A model generated the notes under the pieces. That model searched no databases. It was given only the letters and a program-made list of their open reading frames with translations, and was not told the DNA's origin. A DNA stretch of 62,164 nt from Vicinamibacteraceae bacterium (GTDB taxonomy: Bacteria > Acidobacteriota > Thermoanaerobaculia > Multivoradales > Multivoraceae), in NCBI GenBank assembly GCA_012270995.1, contig JAAXHG010000091.1, positions 1 to 62,164 on the forward strand, in the 5' to 3' direction. The number at the start of each line of letters is the position of its first letter. Positions within the stretch are counted from its first letter, which is position 1. Positions 1 to 8,123 of the stretch are shown one piece after another. Made by a program: the position numbers and the translations under genes.

Positions 1-26
1 GGCTCATCTCAGGATTGGATTACGCT

Positions 27-38
27 CCCTCGCGAGGG
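27..38 (-). terminator. Possible weak terminator hairpin
   Basis: A perfect 12-base palindrome, CCCTCGCGAGGG, lies about 40 bases past the stop of the BamD-like gene on the minus strand. No clear T-run follows it, so a termination role is only a guess. The rest of bases 1-76 shows no gene that I can support. Confidence 0.2.
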
Positions 39-76
39 TTGAGTGCCGGTCGAATCGTCGCCGTCGCGCAGCCTCC

Positions 77-955
77 TCAGCCGTCGTCGTTCTCTTCGCC
101 AGGCGGATCATCGGCGCCCCGGCGCGGTGGCCGCTCCGGCGGTGCCGGAACCTTGCTTCGGAGGGAACGGAGCTTCTCCTCGGAGGGCACTTTCTTGAGC
201 CATTTGCTCTCCGGGTGCTCGCTGCGCAGCCGGTCGCAGGCGTCGCGCAGGTAGTCGTAGCGGTCGAGGCCTCGGTTACTACCGATCTGTTTGAGCACGT
301 CGACATAGCTCAGGCACATGTAGGCGAAGATCTTGTCCGGCTCCGGGTATGCCGGATAGGCCTCGAGCATGTCCTTGAAGCGGTTGCCGGCGGCGCTGGG
401 AGCGCCGAAGCGGTAGTAGAAGGCGCCGACGACGAACTCGTGTTCCGCGAGTTGGTTGCGGACCTCTACGATCCTCTGGGCGGCCTCACCGGCGTGCTGG
501 CTGGTCGGGTAGAGCCGTCGGACGTTCTCGAACTCTGTCAACGCCTGGCGGGCGGTCTGCTGGTCGCGGTCCGGCTTCTCGATCCGCTCGGCGAGGGCGG
601 CAGCCAGGCGGAACTGCGCGTATGCCGCGCGGTCCGAGGTGGGGAACCGGTTGAGGAAATCGCGGTAGCGCTGCTCCGCTTCCACGTAGGACTGGTAACC
701 GCCGCGCAGGAACAGTGCATCCGCGGCCAGCAGCAGACCCTCCCGGCCGGTCTCCGAGTTCGGTTCGACCTCGAAGGCGTGCACGAGGTGCTGCAGCGCC
801 TGGGAGAACTTCTCCTCCTCCATGAGCTGCTTGCCGATATCGAGCGCCTCGGATGACGACAGCCGGAGGATCGGATCGTCCTTCACGCCTCCGCAGGCGA
901 CCGCCGCGGCGAGCACCGCTCCGGCGAGAAGGGTTCTGCCCGTCAGTCGTTTCAT
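77..955 (-). CDS. bamD: BamD-like outer membrane assembly lipoprotein (TPR repeats)
   Basis: This 292-aa protein has a lipoprotein-type N-terminus: basic MKRLTGR, a hydrophobic stretch, then Cys near residue 21 (AVAC). TPR-like repeats follow, with the YRDFLNRFPTS and FENVRRLYPTS patterns typical of BamD/YfiO. BamD is a periplasmic lipoprotein partner of BamA in beta-barrel insertion. The C-terminus is a low-complexity Pro/Arg/Asp tail. It is the last gene of a minus-strand run. Its ATG overlaps the rpe stop as ATGA (955-952), which supports the start and suggests translational coupling. At 292 aa it is somewhat longer than E. coli BamD. A YbgF/CpoB-like TPR protein is the main alternative. 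Confidence 0.75.
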   Translation of the reverse strand: MKRLTGRTLLAGAVLAAAVACGGVKDDPILRLSSSEALDIGKQLMEEEKFSQALQHLVHAFEVEPNSETGREGLLLAADALFLRGGYQSYVEAEQRYRDFLNRFPTSDRAAYAQFRLAAALAERIEKPDRDQQTARQALTEFENVRRLYPTSQHAGEAAQRIVEVRNQLAEHEFVVGAFYYRFGAPSAAGNRFKDMLEAYPAYPEPDKIFAYMCLSYVDVLKQIGSNRGLDRYDYLRDACDRLRSEHPESKWLKKVPSEEKLRSLRSKVPAPPERPPRRGADDPPGEENDDG

Positions 956-1605
956 TCGTTCGCCTGCCGCCGCAGCGCCGTCAGGGCCTCGACCGGACGC
1001 TCGGCAGCGAAGACGCCGGAGCCCACGACCGCCACATCGACGCCGGCCGCCGCGACCTCATGGAGGTTCCCCGGCTTGATGCCGCCGTCCATCTCGATGC
1101 TGGTCGAAAGACCACGGGCCTTGATCGTGGCGCGTAGTTCGCGAGCCTTCTCGAGTACCTCGGCCTGGAACGCCTGACCGGCGAATCCAGGTTGGACGGA
1201 CATCAGGACCGCGAAGTCCAGGTGCTCCAGGTAGGGCAGGAGTTCGTCCACCGCCGTGCCGGGGTTGATCGCGACTCCGGCTCCAACGCCCCGGTCGCGA
1301 ATGCGCGCCGCCAGATGGGCCGGTTCCGGTGTCGCCTCATGATGGAAGGACACCCAGACCGGCTCGCTGTCGAGGTATCGGTCGATGAGTGCCTCCGGAT
1401 TCGAGACCATGAGATGAATGTCGAAGCCGACCCGGCTGCGCTTCGCGAGATCGGCGATCACCGGCGGACCGAATGTGAGGTTGGGCACGAAGTGGCCGTC
1501 CATCACGTCGACGTGGATCAACTGCGCGCCGCCGTCTTCGCAGTGCTTCACCGCGGAGGCCAGGTCGGCGAGGTCCGCCGCCAGAATCGAAGGCGCGATC
1601 TTCAT
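952..1605 (-). CDS. rpe: Ribulose-phosphate 3-epimerase
   Basis: This gene encodes 217 aa starting MKIAPSILAADLADL, the canonical Rpe N-terminus. It interconverts ribulose-5-phosphate and xylulose-5-phosphate in the pentose phosphate and Calvin pathways. Family landmarks are HVDVMDGHFVPNLTFGPPV (metal His and Asp), FDIHLMVSNPE, the SVQPGFAGQ loop, and EMDGGIK followed by VVGSGVF for phosphate binding. The ORF is open further upstream, but the internal ATG at 1605 matches the family start. It sits between a PASTA-domain gene (31-base gap) and the BamD-like gene (ATGA overlap). Confidence 0.95.
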   Translation of the reverse strand: MKIAPSILAADLADLASAVKHCEDGGAQLIHVDVMDGHFVPNLTFGPPVIADLAKRSRVGFDIHLMVSNPEALIDRYLDSEPVWVSFHHEATPEPAHLAARIRDRGVGAGVAINPGTAVDELLPYLEHLDFAVLMSVQPGFAGQAFQAEVLEKARELRATIKARGLSTSIEMDGGIKPGNLHEVAAAGVDVAVVGSGVFAAERPVEALTALRRQANE

Positions 1606-1636
1606 CGTTCGGGTTCTCTGGGCGAACTGGGCGGTA

Positions 1637-2470
1637 TCAATGACTGTCCTGCGCGGCGACGACCAGAGCAATCGAATCGCTTTGTCGCAGGGGATGACCC
1701 GGCAGCGGATACTGACGCAGGATGATCCCGGCTTCGACGCCTTCGTAGGGCTCGTACTTTACCCTTCCGAGCCGGAATCCGTGCGCCTCGAAGTACGTGC
1801 GAACGGGCGCTTCCGGCAGATCGATCAGGTCCGGCATGACGAAGGCCGCGCCCGGGTTGGCCAGGCTCACCATGACGTCGACCTGGGAAGACGGTTCGAC
1901 CCGGCTGCCGGGCGGCGGACTCTGGCGGATGACCGTTCCCGGAGCGCCGAACTCCGCATACACGCTGCGGCTCCTTCCCAACTGCAGGCCGGAGGCCATG
2001 AGACTGACCTGAACGGTCTGCAGGACCTGACCGGTCAGATCCGGGGTCTCGACGAGTTGACGCCCGCGTGACAGGTGGATGACGACGCTGCTGGCCTGCT
2101 TGACCGCGCTGCCGGCCGGGGGATCGTGCCGGAGCACATGTCCGGCGGGGACGGCCTCGTCGTAGCGGTCGTCTTCGATCCGCCGCACCGTCAAGCCGGC
2201 GGAGGTGAGAGTGGCCTCGGCGTGATCCACGTCCAGGCCGACGAGATCGGGTACCGCGATCACGCCGCTGCGGACGAAGTTGGAGAGCGCCAGATAGGAC
2301 GAGATGCCGAGCAGCGCCGTGAGCAGACCGGCGTAGGCCCCGCCCACGACGACGCGCTTCAGCCAGGGCCGGCGCAGCACGCTCTTCAACCGACGCGGGT
2401 CCAGCAGGCTCACAAGCCGACGCCGGCGCAACGCGCCTTCGAGCCAGCGAGGGAGAGTCGGCGGTTCCAT
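1637..2470 (-). CDS. Membrane-anchored PASTA-domain protein, no kinase
   Basis: This 277-aa protein has a basic cytoplasmic N-terminus of about 38 residues and one transmembrane helix (about residues 41-63). Three extracytoplasmic PASTA repeats follow: VPDLVGLDVDHAEATLTSAG, ETPDLTGQVLQTVQVSLMAS and MPDLIDLPEAPVRTYFEAHG. Each is followed by a VIRQSPPPG-like segment. PASTA domains bind muropeptides or beta-lactams in PBPs and PrkC-type kinases, but no kinase or transpeptidase domain is present. It lies directly upstream of rpe, recalling the prkC-rsgA-rpe neighbourhood of Firmicutes. I infer a cell-wall-sensing or scaffolding role. Confidence 0.85.
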   Translation of the reverse strand: MEPPTLPRWLEGALRRRRLVSLLDPRRLKSVLRRPWLKRVVVGGAYAGLLTALLGISSYLALSNFVRSGVIAVPDLVGLDVDHAEATLTSAGLTVRRIEDDRYDEAVPAGHVLRHDPPAGSAVKQASSVVIHLSRGRQLVETPDLTGQVLQTVQVSLMASGLQLGRSRSVYAEFGAPGTVIRQSPPPGSRVEPSSQVDVMVSLANPGAAFVMPDLIDLPEAPVRTYFEAHGFRLGRVKYEPYEGVEAGIILRQYPLPGHPLRQSDSIALVVAAQDSH

Positions 2471-2483
2471 CGGTCTCGTGGCT

Positions 2484-3794
2484 TCAGCGTCCCAGGCCGG
2501 GCAGGTTCTTCACCAGGTCGGAGTAGAGCGCGAACATCATGATGCCGACGATCACGACGAGGCCGAACTGGGTGACGAGGTTCTTGACCCGTACGGAGAG
2601 ATCGCGCCGCAGAACGCTCTCGAACAGCAGGATGACGAGTTGGCCGCCATCGAGGAGCGGGATCGGCAGCAGGTTCAGTATGCAGATGTTGAGGCTGATC
2701 AGCGCGGTGAGGAACACGAGATCGTTGAAGCTCCGCCTCGCCGCCTGACCGCTGATCCTGGCAATCTCGATCGGGCCGGAAAGTGCGCTCTGGGGCGAAA
2801 CGCGACGTTCCACCAGCCTGCCCAGAAAGCCGAAGATCTCGTTGGTCGTCTCCCAGTTGATCCGTGCGCTCTCGACGAGGGCGCGGGCCGGACCGGTGCG
2901 CTGGTACGAGAAGTGGCTGATCAGGATGCCCGCGCGGCCGACCCCGCCTTCGGCCGCCGGCACCAGGCGGAAGACGAGGCGCTCGTCGCCGCGGCCGATC
3001 TCGATGCTGACCTCCTCGCCCGCGCTGGGTTCCACCAGGCGGCGGAAGTCGTCCGCGTCGGCGATCGGGTGGCCGTTGACCGAGTAGAGCGTGTCTCCGT
3101 ACCGGATGCCCGCCTGCTCGGCAGGCGTGCCTTCGAACACCTCGCGCACGCGCGGCAGCAGGCTGGCGTAGAGCCCGCCGTCTCCGAGTTCGTGGCGGGG
3201 AATCCGGCGTGGCACGAGCACCGTGCTGAGCGTGCTGCCGGCGCGTTCGAAGTCGACGGCAAGACGCCGTTCCGGTGAGGTGAGCACGATGTTCGCGACC
3301 TCGCGCCACTCGGATACGTCCTCACCGTCCAGTCGCACGATCGTGTCGCCGGGTTGCAGGCCGGCCTCGGCGGCGGCGGAGTCGGCCGCCACGGCGCCGA
3401 TCTCGGTGCTCAGGTTGCGCGGCCCCGCCAGCTCGGTTCCGGCCACCAGGACGGCGGCGATCAGAACGATCGAAAGCACGACGTTGGCCGCGGGACCGGC
3501 CAGGAGAACGACCATTCGCTGCCACCGTGGCTTGGTGAGGAAGTCGCCGGCATCGCCCGTCGGATTCGAGGGATCGATGCCGGAGAAGGCCACGTAGCCG
3601 CCGAGCGGCACCATCGCCACGCGGTACTCCGTTCCGCCACGTTCGAAACCCCAGAGCCGCGCGCCGAAGCCGATCGAGAACACGCGGACCCTGATCCGGA
3701 ACAGCCGCGCGGCCACGAAGTGCCCCAGTTCGTGAACGAAGATGATCACGCCGATCACGACCAGCAGAGCCAGGATGTTGCTCAGGATGTTCAT
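2484..3794 (-). CDS. rseP: RseP-type site-2 zinc metalloprotease
   Basis: This gene encodes 436 aa with the intramembrane zinc protease signature HELGH at residues 21-25 in the first helix. Two consecutive PDZ domains follow in the middle (QPGDTIVRLDGEDV and RYGDTLYSVNGHPI). The second active-site motif, NLLPIPLLDGGQL, lies near the C-terminus. RseP cuts anti-sigma factors and remnant signal peptides within the inner membrane. The ATG at 3794 was chosen because the hydrophobic HELGH helix begins right after it; upstream in-frame residues are not family-like. The position next to dxr and cdsA is the classic envelope cluster order. Confidence 0.93.
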   Translation of the reverse strand: MNILSNILALLVVIGVIIFVHELGHFVAARLFRIRVRVFSIGFGARLWGFERGGTEYRVAMVPLGGYVAFSGIDPSNPTGDAGDFLTKPRWQRMVVLLAGPAANVVLSIVLIAAVLVAGTELAGPRNLSTEIGAVAADSAAAEAGLQPGDTIVRLDGEDVSEWREVANIVLTSPERRLAVDFERAGSTLSTVLVPRRIPRHELGDGGLYASLLPRVREVFEGTPAEQAGIRYGDTLYSVNGHPIADADDFRRLVEPSAGEEVSIEIGRGDERLVFRLVPAAEGGVGRAGILISHFSYQRTGPARALVESARINWETTNEIFGFLGRLVERRVSPQSALSGPIEIARISGQAARRSFNDLVFLTALISLNICILNLLPIPLLDGGQLVILLFESVLRRDLSVRVKNLVTQFGLVVIVGIMMFALYSDLVKNLPGLGR

Positions 3795-3829
3795 CGCACG
3801 AGGAACGCGGACGCACGCGTCCGTCGATG

Positions 3830-5026
3830 CTAACCGCCAGAAGCCGCCAGAAGTTCCCGGGCCTGGTGACGGCCCCACGAATCCCAGGCGAGGGCCTCCG
3901 TGATGCTCTGAGGCTCGCCGCCGTTTGACTGTCTGGCGTGGCGTTCGAGCACATCGGCCACCACGGGGACGATGGCGGTGAAAGGAGTCCTGCCGCCCAG
4001 AAACGCGTCGACCGCTATCTCGTTCGCAGCGTTCATCACGGCCGGCGCGCCGCCGCCCCGCGCCAGGGCATCGCGGGCGAGCGACGGGGCGGGGAAGAGT
4101 GCCGGGTCGACGCGTCTGAATTCCAGCTTCGAGGTCTGAAGCAGCAGGTCGCTCAGATCGACCGACCGCTCGTCGGCGGGGCGGGCCCAGCGCTCGGGAT
4201 ACGAGAGCGCGTACTGGATCGGGTAGCGCATGTCGTTGGCGGAGATCTGGGCGACGCCGTTGCCGCAGCGGAACTCGACGATCGAGTGCACGAGGGACTG
4301 AGGGTGGATCAGGATGTCGATCCGGGAGCCGTCCACGTCGAACAGATAGCTCGCTTCGATCAACTCCAGGCCCTTGTTCGTCAGGGTCGCCGAATCGACG
4401 CTGATCTTCGCCCCCATGTCCCAGGTCGGATGCGCGGTGGCCTCGGCGGGCGTCGCGGCTTCCAGGGTGGCGGGATCGCGTTCGAGAAAGGGACCGCCCG
4501 AAGCGGTCAGCACGAGCCGGCGGACCTCCCGGGGGCGACCGGCCCGGAGGGCCTGGTGGATCGCGGCGTGCTCGCTGTCGATCGGCAGGATGGACGCACC
4601 CGAAGCGGCCGCCAGACGGCGCAGCACGGGCCCGGCCGCGACCATCGCCTCCTTGTTGGCGAGCGCCAGATCGGCGCCGGCCTCAAGCGCCGCGGCTGCC
4701 GGTTGAAGCCCGGCCGCGCCGACGATTGCGGTCACGACGAGATCGATATCGCCGGTCCCGACCCCGTTCAGTAACGCCTGACCACCGCACGTCAGGCGGG
4801 TGCCGTTCGGCAGTTCGCTTCGCAGCGCGGCTGCCGTGTCGTCGCTCTCCACGACGACGCGGTCGGGCCGGAATTCCCGCGCAAGTTCGGCCAGGCGGGC
4901 GGGTCGCGTTCCCTGCGCCGCGAGCACCGAGACTCGCAACCGGTCCGGGTGGTTGCGGGCCACCGCCAGGGTGGCCTCGCCGACCGAACCGGTGGCCCCC
5001 AGTACGGCGACGTTGCGCCGGCTCAA
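3830..5026 (-). CDS. dxr: 1-deoxy-D-xylulose 5-phosphate reductoisomerase
   Basis: This gene encodes 398 aa. It begins at a TTG (5026) whose last two bases lie in the cdsA stop (TTGA overlap), with GGAG upstream. Dxr makes MEP with NADPH in the isoprenoid pathway. The N-terminal Rossmann motif is AVLGATGSVGEATL. Other landmarks are LANKEAMVAAG, the metal and substrate segment LPIDSEHAAIHQAL, ASGGPF, and MGAKISVDSATLTNKGLE. The same frame stays open far upstream, antisense-like to cdsA, and should not be included. ispH, the last MEP-pathway enzyme, is also in this window at 18.8 kb. Confidence 0.95.
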   Translation of the reverse strand: MSRRNVAVLGATGSVGEATLAVARNHPDRLRVSVLAAQGTRPARLAELAREFRPDRVVVESDDTAAALRSELPNGTRLTCGGQALLNGVGTGDIDLVVTAIVGAAGLQPAAAALEAGADLALANKEAMVAAGPVLRRLAAASGASILPIDSEHAAIHQALRAGRPREVRRLVLTASGGPFLERDPATLEAATPAEATAHPTWDMGAKISVDSATLTNKGLELIEASYLFDVDGSRIDILIHPQSLVHSIVEFRCGNGVAQISANDMRYPIQYALSYPERWARPADERSVDLSDLLLQTSKLEFRRVDPALFPAPSLARDALARGGGAPAVMNAANEIAVDAFLGGRTPFTAIVPVVADVLERHARQSNGGEPQSITEALAWDSWGRHQARELLAASGG

Positions 5027-5910
5027 GGCAGGGCTCCGGCCGTGCCGGTCCCGTAGAGGACGGAGACCGTCGCTCCGAGGGGCCCGATGTCGACGAGCAC
5101 GTACATCAGAGGCGTCGCCAGCATCACGCTGTCCAGCCGGTCGAGGAGGCCTCCGTGGCCCGGTAGGAGTCGGCTGGCGTCCTTCACCTTCGCGGCGCGC
5201 TTGAGCAGAGATGCCACCAGGTCTCCCGCCTGGCCCGCGGCGCCGCAGAGGAGCGCCGCCAGCGCAGCGCTCGGCAGGGAGAGTTCCAGGCCGAACCAGG
5301 GCAGGAACCCGGCGAGACCGACGCCGAGGCTCGCCGCCAGGCCACTGACAGCGCCCGCGACCGTCTTCTTGGGACTGATCTTGGGGGCCAGAGGCCGACG
5401 ACCGAATGCCCGCCCGCCGTAGTAGGCGCCGATGTCCCCCGCCGCGGCTACCGCAAGAACCCAGAGCAGGAGCGCGGGATGGCGCTCGTGGAGGTGGACC
5501 GCGGCGGAGAGGAACAGCCCCAGCCACAGCGCGCCAAAGGCGAACATGGCCGAGATTGCGAGTCGGTCGCGCACCTCGGTGCGGCTGCTCAACCCGACCG
5601 CAATCGCCGTGGCGAGTACGACGGTTGCCGCTGCGAACCGGAGGTCGAGGATGACCAGGCGGGTCAGCGGGACGATCTGGGCCTGGGTGCTGCTGTGGAT
5701 GCTGCTGGCGAAGGCCACGAAGACGAGCGCCAGCCACAGCGCCAGGCGAAACCTCGGCGCGACGGCGATTCGCTGCACCAGGGCCGTGTACTCCGCGGCC
5801 GCCAGCAGGACGACCCCGGTGACGACCGCCACGAAGAACCGGGGCGGCAGGTAGAGGACGATGGCGGTCGCCAGCGCCGCGGTCACGATCCCCGTGACGA
5901 CGCGTTTCAT
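5023..5910 (-). CDS. cdsA: Phosphatidate cytidylyltransferase
   Basis: This 295-aa polytopic membrane protein has about eight hydrophobic segments. The CdsA signature lies in the C-terminal third: GDIGAYYGGRAFGRRPLAPKISPKKTVAGAVSG, then GDLVASLLKRAAKVKDASRLLPGHGGLLDRLDS (each read in parts). It makes CDP-diacylglycerol from phosphatidate and CTP for phospholipid synthesis. The ATG at 5910 overlaps the truA stop as ATGA, and the gene ends in the TTGA overlap with dxr. Confidence 0.93.
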   Translation of the reverse strand: MKRVVTGIVTAALATAIVLYLPPRFFVAVVTGVVLLAAAEYTALVQRIAVAPRFRLALWLALVFVAFASSIHSSTQAQIVPLTRLVILDLRFAAATVVLATAIAVGLSSRTEVRDRLAISAMFAFGALWLGLFLSAAVHLHERHPALLLWVLAVAAAGDIGAYYGGRAFGRRPLAPKISPKKTVAGAVSGLAASLGVGLAGFLPWFGLELSLPSAALAALLCGAAGQAGDLVASLLKRAAKVKDASRLLPGHGGLLDRLDSVMLATPLMYVLVDIGPLGATVSVLYGTGTAGALP

Positions 5911-6662
5911 TGCCGCCGACTGTATTCCACCCGCTCCAGACACAGCCCGCTCGCCGGCGCGTTGGGGCCCGCTGACGAGCGTGGCCCCCCTTGCAGGAGC
6001 CTGGCGAAGTCGTCCGGCGACCTGCGGCCGCGGCCGACCTCGAGCGCGGTGCCGACGAGTGCGCGCACCATGCCGCGAAGAAACCCGTCGCCGGCGACCA
6101 CGAACGTCAGTTCATCGCCGGCTTCGGTCCACGTGGCCCGCTGAATCGTCCTCTCGGGCTGTCCGTGGCTGCCCCCCGACTTGGCGAAGGCCGAGAAGTC
6201 GTGCCGTCCCAGGAGCATGCTGGCGGCTCTCTTCATGGCCTCAAGATCGAGTCCGACCGGCGCGGGAACGACGAAGGGCGCCCGGAACGGGTCGATCACG
6301 CGGACGCGGCCGAGTCGGTAGCGATAGGTCTTGGAGGTGGCGCTCTTTCGCGCATGAAAGGCGTCGTCCACGGTCTCCGCAGCCAGGACGCGGATCGCCG
6401 CCGGCAGGTGACGGTTCGCGCCGTGTACGAGCGCCCGCCTTGTTTCCTTAGGTGCCGACGCGTTGGCCACGGTCAGGTGAGCCACCTGGCCGCGGGCGTG
6501 TACGCCGGCATCCGTGCGGCCGGCCCCGTGCACGGTCACGCTTCGCCCGAGGATCCGGGCCAGCGCTTCCTCGACGACCTGCTGGACGGCGAGTGCGTTG
6601 TCCTGGCGTTGCCAGCCGGCATAGTCCGTGCCGATGTACGCGATCCGCAGGCGGTACTTCAT
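5907..6662 (-). CDS. truA: tRNA pseudouridine(38-40) synthase
   Basis: This gene encodes 251 aa starting MKYRLRIAYIGTDYAGWQRQ, a canonical TruA start. The catalytic Asp lies in the GAGRTDAGVHA motif. SKTYRYRLGRV and the C-terminal FLRGMVRALVGTALEVGRG segment also fit. TruA isomerises U38-U40 in anticodon arms. The ATG at 6662 overlaps the upstream glycosyltransferase stop (ATGA), and the stop overlaps the cdsA start (ATGA). Here truA sits just upstream of cdsA, where many genomes carry uppS. Confidence 0.95.
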   Translation of the reverse strand: MKYRLRIAYIGTDYAGWQRQDNALAVQQVVEEALARILGRSVTVHGAGRTDAGVHARGQVAHLTVANASAPKETRRALVHGANRHLPAAIRVLAAETVDDAFHARKSATSKTYRYRLGRVRVIDPFRAPFVVPAPVGLDLEAMKRAASMLLGRHDFSAFAKSGGSHGQPERTIQRATWTEAGDELTFVVAGDGFLRGMVRALVGTALEVGRGRRSPDDFARLLQGGPRSSAGPNAPASGLCLERVEYSRRQ

Positions 6663-8110
6663 CGTCGTTCCGTTTCCGAGCCTGACATCTTCCCGGCGTG
6701 CCTCTGTCGCCGGCGGTCGACCAGGAGCAACAGGAACGGAGGTAGCCAGACCGCGCCGTAGACCCAGGGGAAGTAGTCGACTCCCGCGAAAGCCGGCAGG
6801 TACGCCAGCGGCAGGGTCGCCGACAACAGCAGGACACAGCGCGCGCCGATCAGCGCCGCCCAGGGCAGGATCCAGATCAGATACCACGGATAGAGCGTCG
6901 GACTCGCGAGCAGGACGATGCCGAAGGCGCCGAACGCCGCGCCGACCGGTCCGGGGCGCTGCCGCCAGAGGCGGAGCCAGGCGGCAATCGCGCCGAGCAG
7001 GAGCAGGGGGCGGGCGAGAAACTGGGGATAGGTGTGGGCGTAGAGGGTGTCCCAAGGCGGCGCCTCGATCTCGCCGCCGAAGACCAGTCGGACCGCGTGA
7101 ACGAGCCCCGCGGCCGCCCGGTCGAGTTGAAGCAGGTCGAGGAGACGCCAGACCGGTTCGTAGAGCGGGCCGTTGTACTCCCAGCGCAGCGCGTAGATCG
7201 CGAGGCCCGGAGGGAAGCCGCCGGTCCAGACGAGAACGCCCGCCGCCGCCGGGAGAAGCAGGCAGGCGCCGCCGAGAGCGAACAGGCGTCCTCGCTGCCG
7301 GTGGCCCTTGATCCTTCGCCACCACAGGGGGATCGCGGCCAGGGGGACCAGCTTGACCAGTACCCCAAGCGCAGCCACCATCCCTGCCGTCAGATACCGG
7401 GTGTGCCGGCGTCCCCGCCCGCCACCCCCCAGCAGCCAGACACAGGCGATGACGAGTGAAGCGCCCAGTACGTCGACGTGGCCCATGCCGGCACCTTCGA
7501 TCACGACCAATGGGTTCCAGACGTAGGCCAGGGCGGCCACGACCGACCTCCGCCGCCGGGCGAGCGCGAGCAGGAAGCCGCAGGCGACCAGGTCGGCCGC
7601 GACCAGCGGCAGCTTGTAGCTCAGAAGGGGCTCCGGCAGGAGGCTGGCGGCCGCGAAGAGGCTCAGGGAGAGGGGCGGGTAGACCGTGGCGACATCGCGG
7701 TGGGCGGTCCGCTGCCACAGGTCGTTGCGCAGCCCGGCCAGGTCGGGATGATTCGGTTCGAGGAGGTAGGGATTGGCGCCGGCTGCGGCGACGCGGCCGT
7801 CCCAGAGATAGCGATGGACATCGTCCGACAGGCTCGGCGAGAGGGGCAGCGCGAGCAGGCGTAGCAGCGCCGCGACAACCAGCACGCCGACAACCGGCAG
7901 CTCGCCGCCCGCTGTCCGCCGCGGCGCCTGCAGCCGCCGCACCGCCCGCAAGAGGGCGCCGAAGGCCAGCAGGAGCACGGCGACGAAGAGCGCGGTCGCC
8001 CATGGTGCGTCGGCCGCCGGACGCAGGCCGGTCCGGTCAAGCGCCAGCAGCCCGCCGAAGCACGCGAGCAGAGGCCAGGCGGCGGCTGCCAGTGGGAGTG
8101 CCCTTGCCAT
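6659..8110 (-). CDS. GT-C type membrane glycosyltransferase (GT87/DUF2029-like)
   Basis: This 483-aa, very hydrophobic protein has about ten or more transmembrane segments. The first luminal loop, DDVHRYLWDGRVAAAGANPY, carries the paired acidic residues expected of GT-C polyprenyl-phosphate-sugar transferases, and VYPPLSLSLF follows. This suits DUF2029/GT87 mannosyltransferase-like proteins. I infer transfer of a sugar from a lipid-phosphate donor on the outer face of the inner membrane. It is the first gene of the truA-cdsA-dxr run. It diverges from a GT2 gene only 13 bases away. Confidence 0.75.
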   Translation of the reverse strand: MARALPLAAAAWPLLACFGGLLALDRTGLRPAADAPWATALFVAVLLLAFGALLRAVRRLQAPRRTAGGELPVVGVLVVAALLRLLALPLSPSLSDDVHRYLWDGRVAAAGANPYLLEPNHPDLAGLRNDLWQRTAHRDVATVYPPLSLSLFAAASLLPEPLLSYKLPLVAADLVACGFLLALARRRRSVVAALAYVWNPLVVIEGAGMGHVDVLGASLVIACVWLLGGGGRGRRHTRYLTAGMVAALGVLVKLVPLAAIPLWWRRIKGHRQRGRLFALGGACLLLPAAAGVLVWTGGFPPGLAIYALRWEYNGPLYEPVWRLLDLLQLDRAAAGLVHAVRLVFGGEIEAPPWDTLYAHTYPQFLARPLLLLGAIAAWLRLWRQRPGPVGAAFGAFGIVLLASPTLYPWYLIWILPWAALIGARCVLLLSATLPLAYLPAFAGVDYFPWVYGAVWLPPFLLLLVDRRRQRHAGKMSGSETERR

Positions 8111-8123
8111 ATCGTCGGCGTCC

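Noticed and set aside
1..76. Additional gene at the left edge
   Set aside because: No frame with a recognisable end or start; too short to judge.
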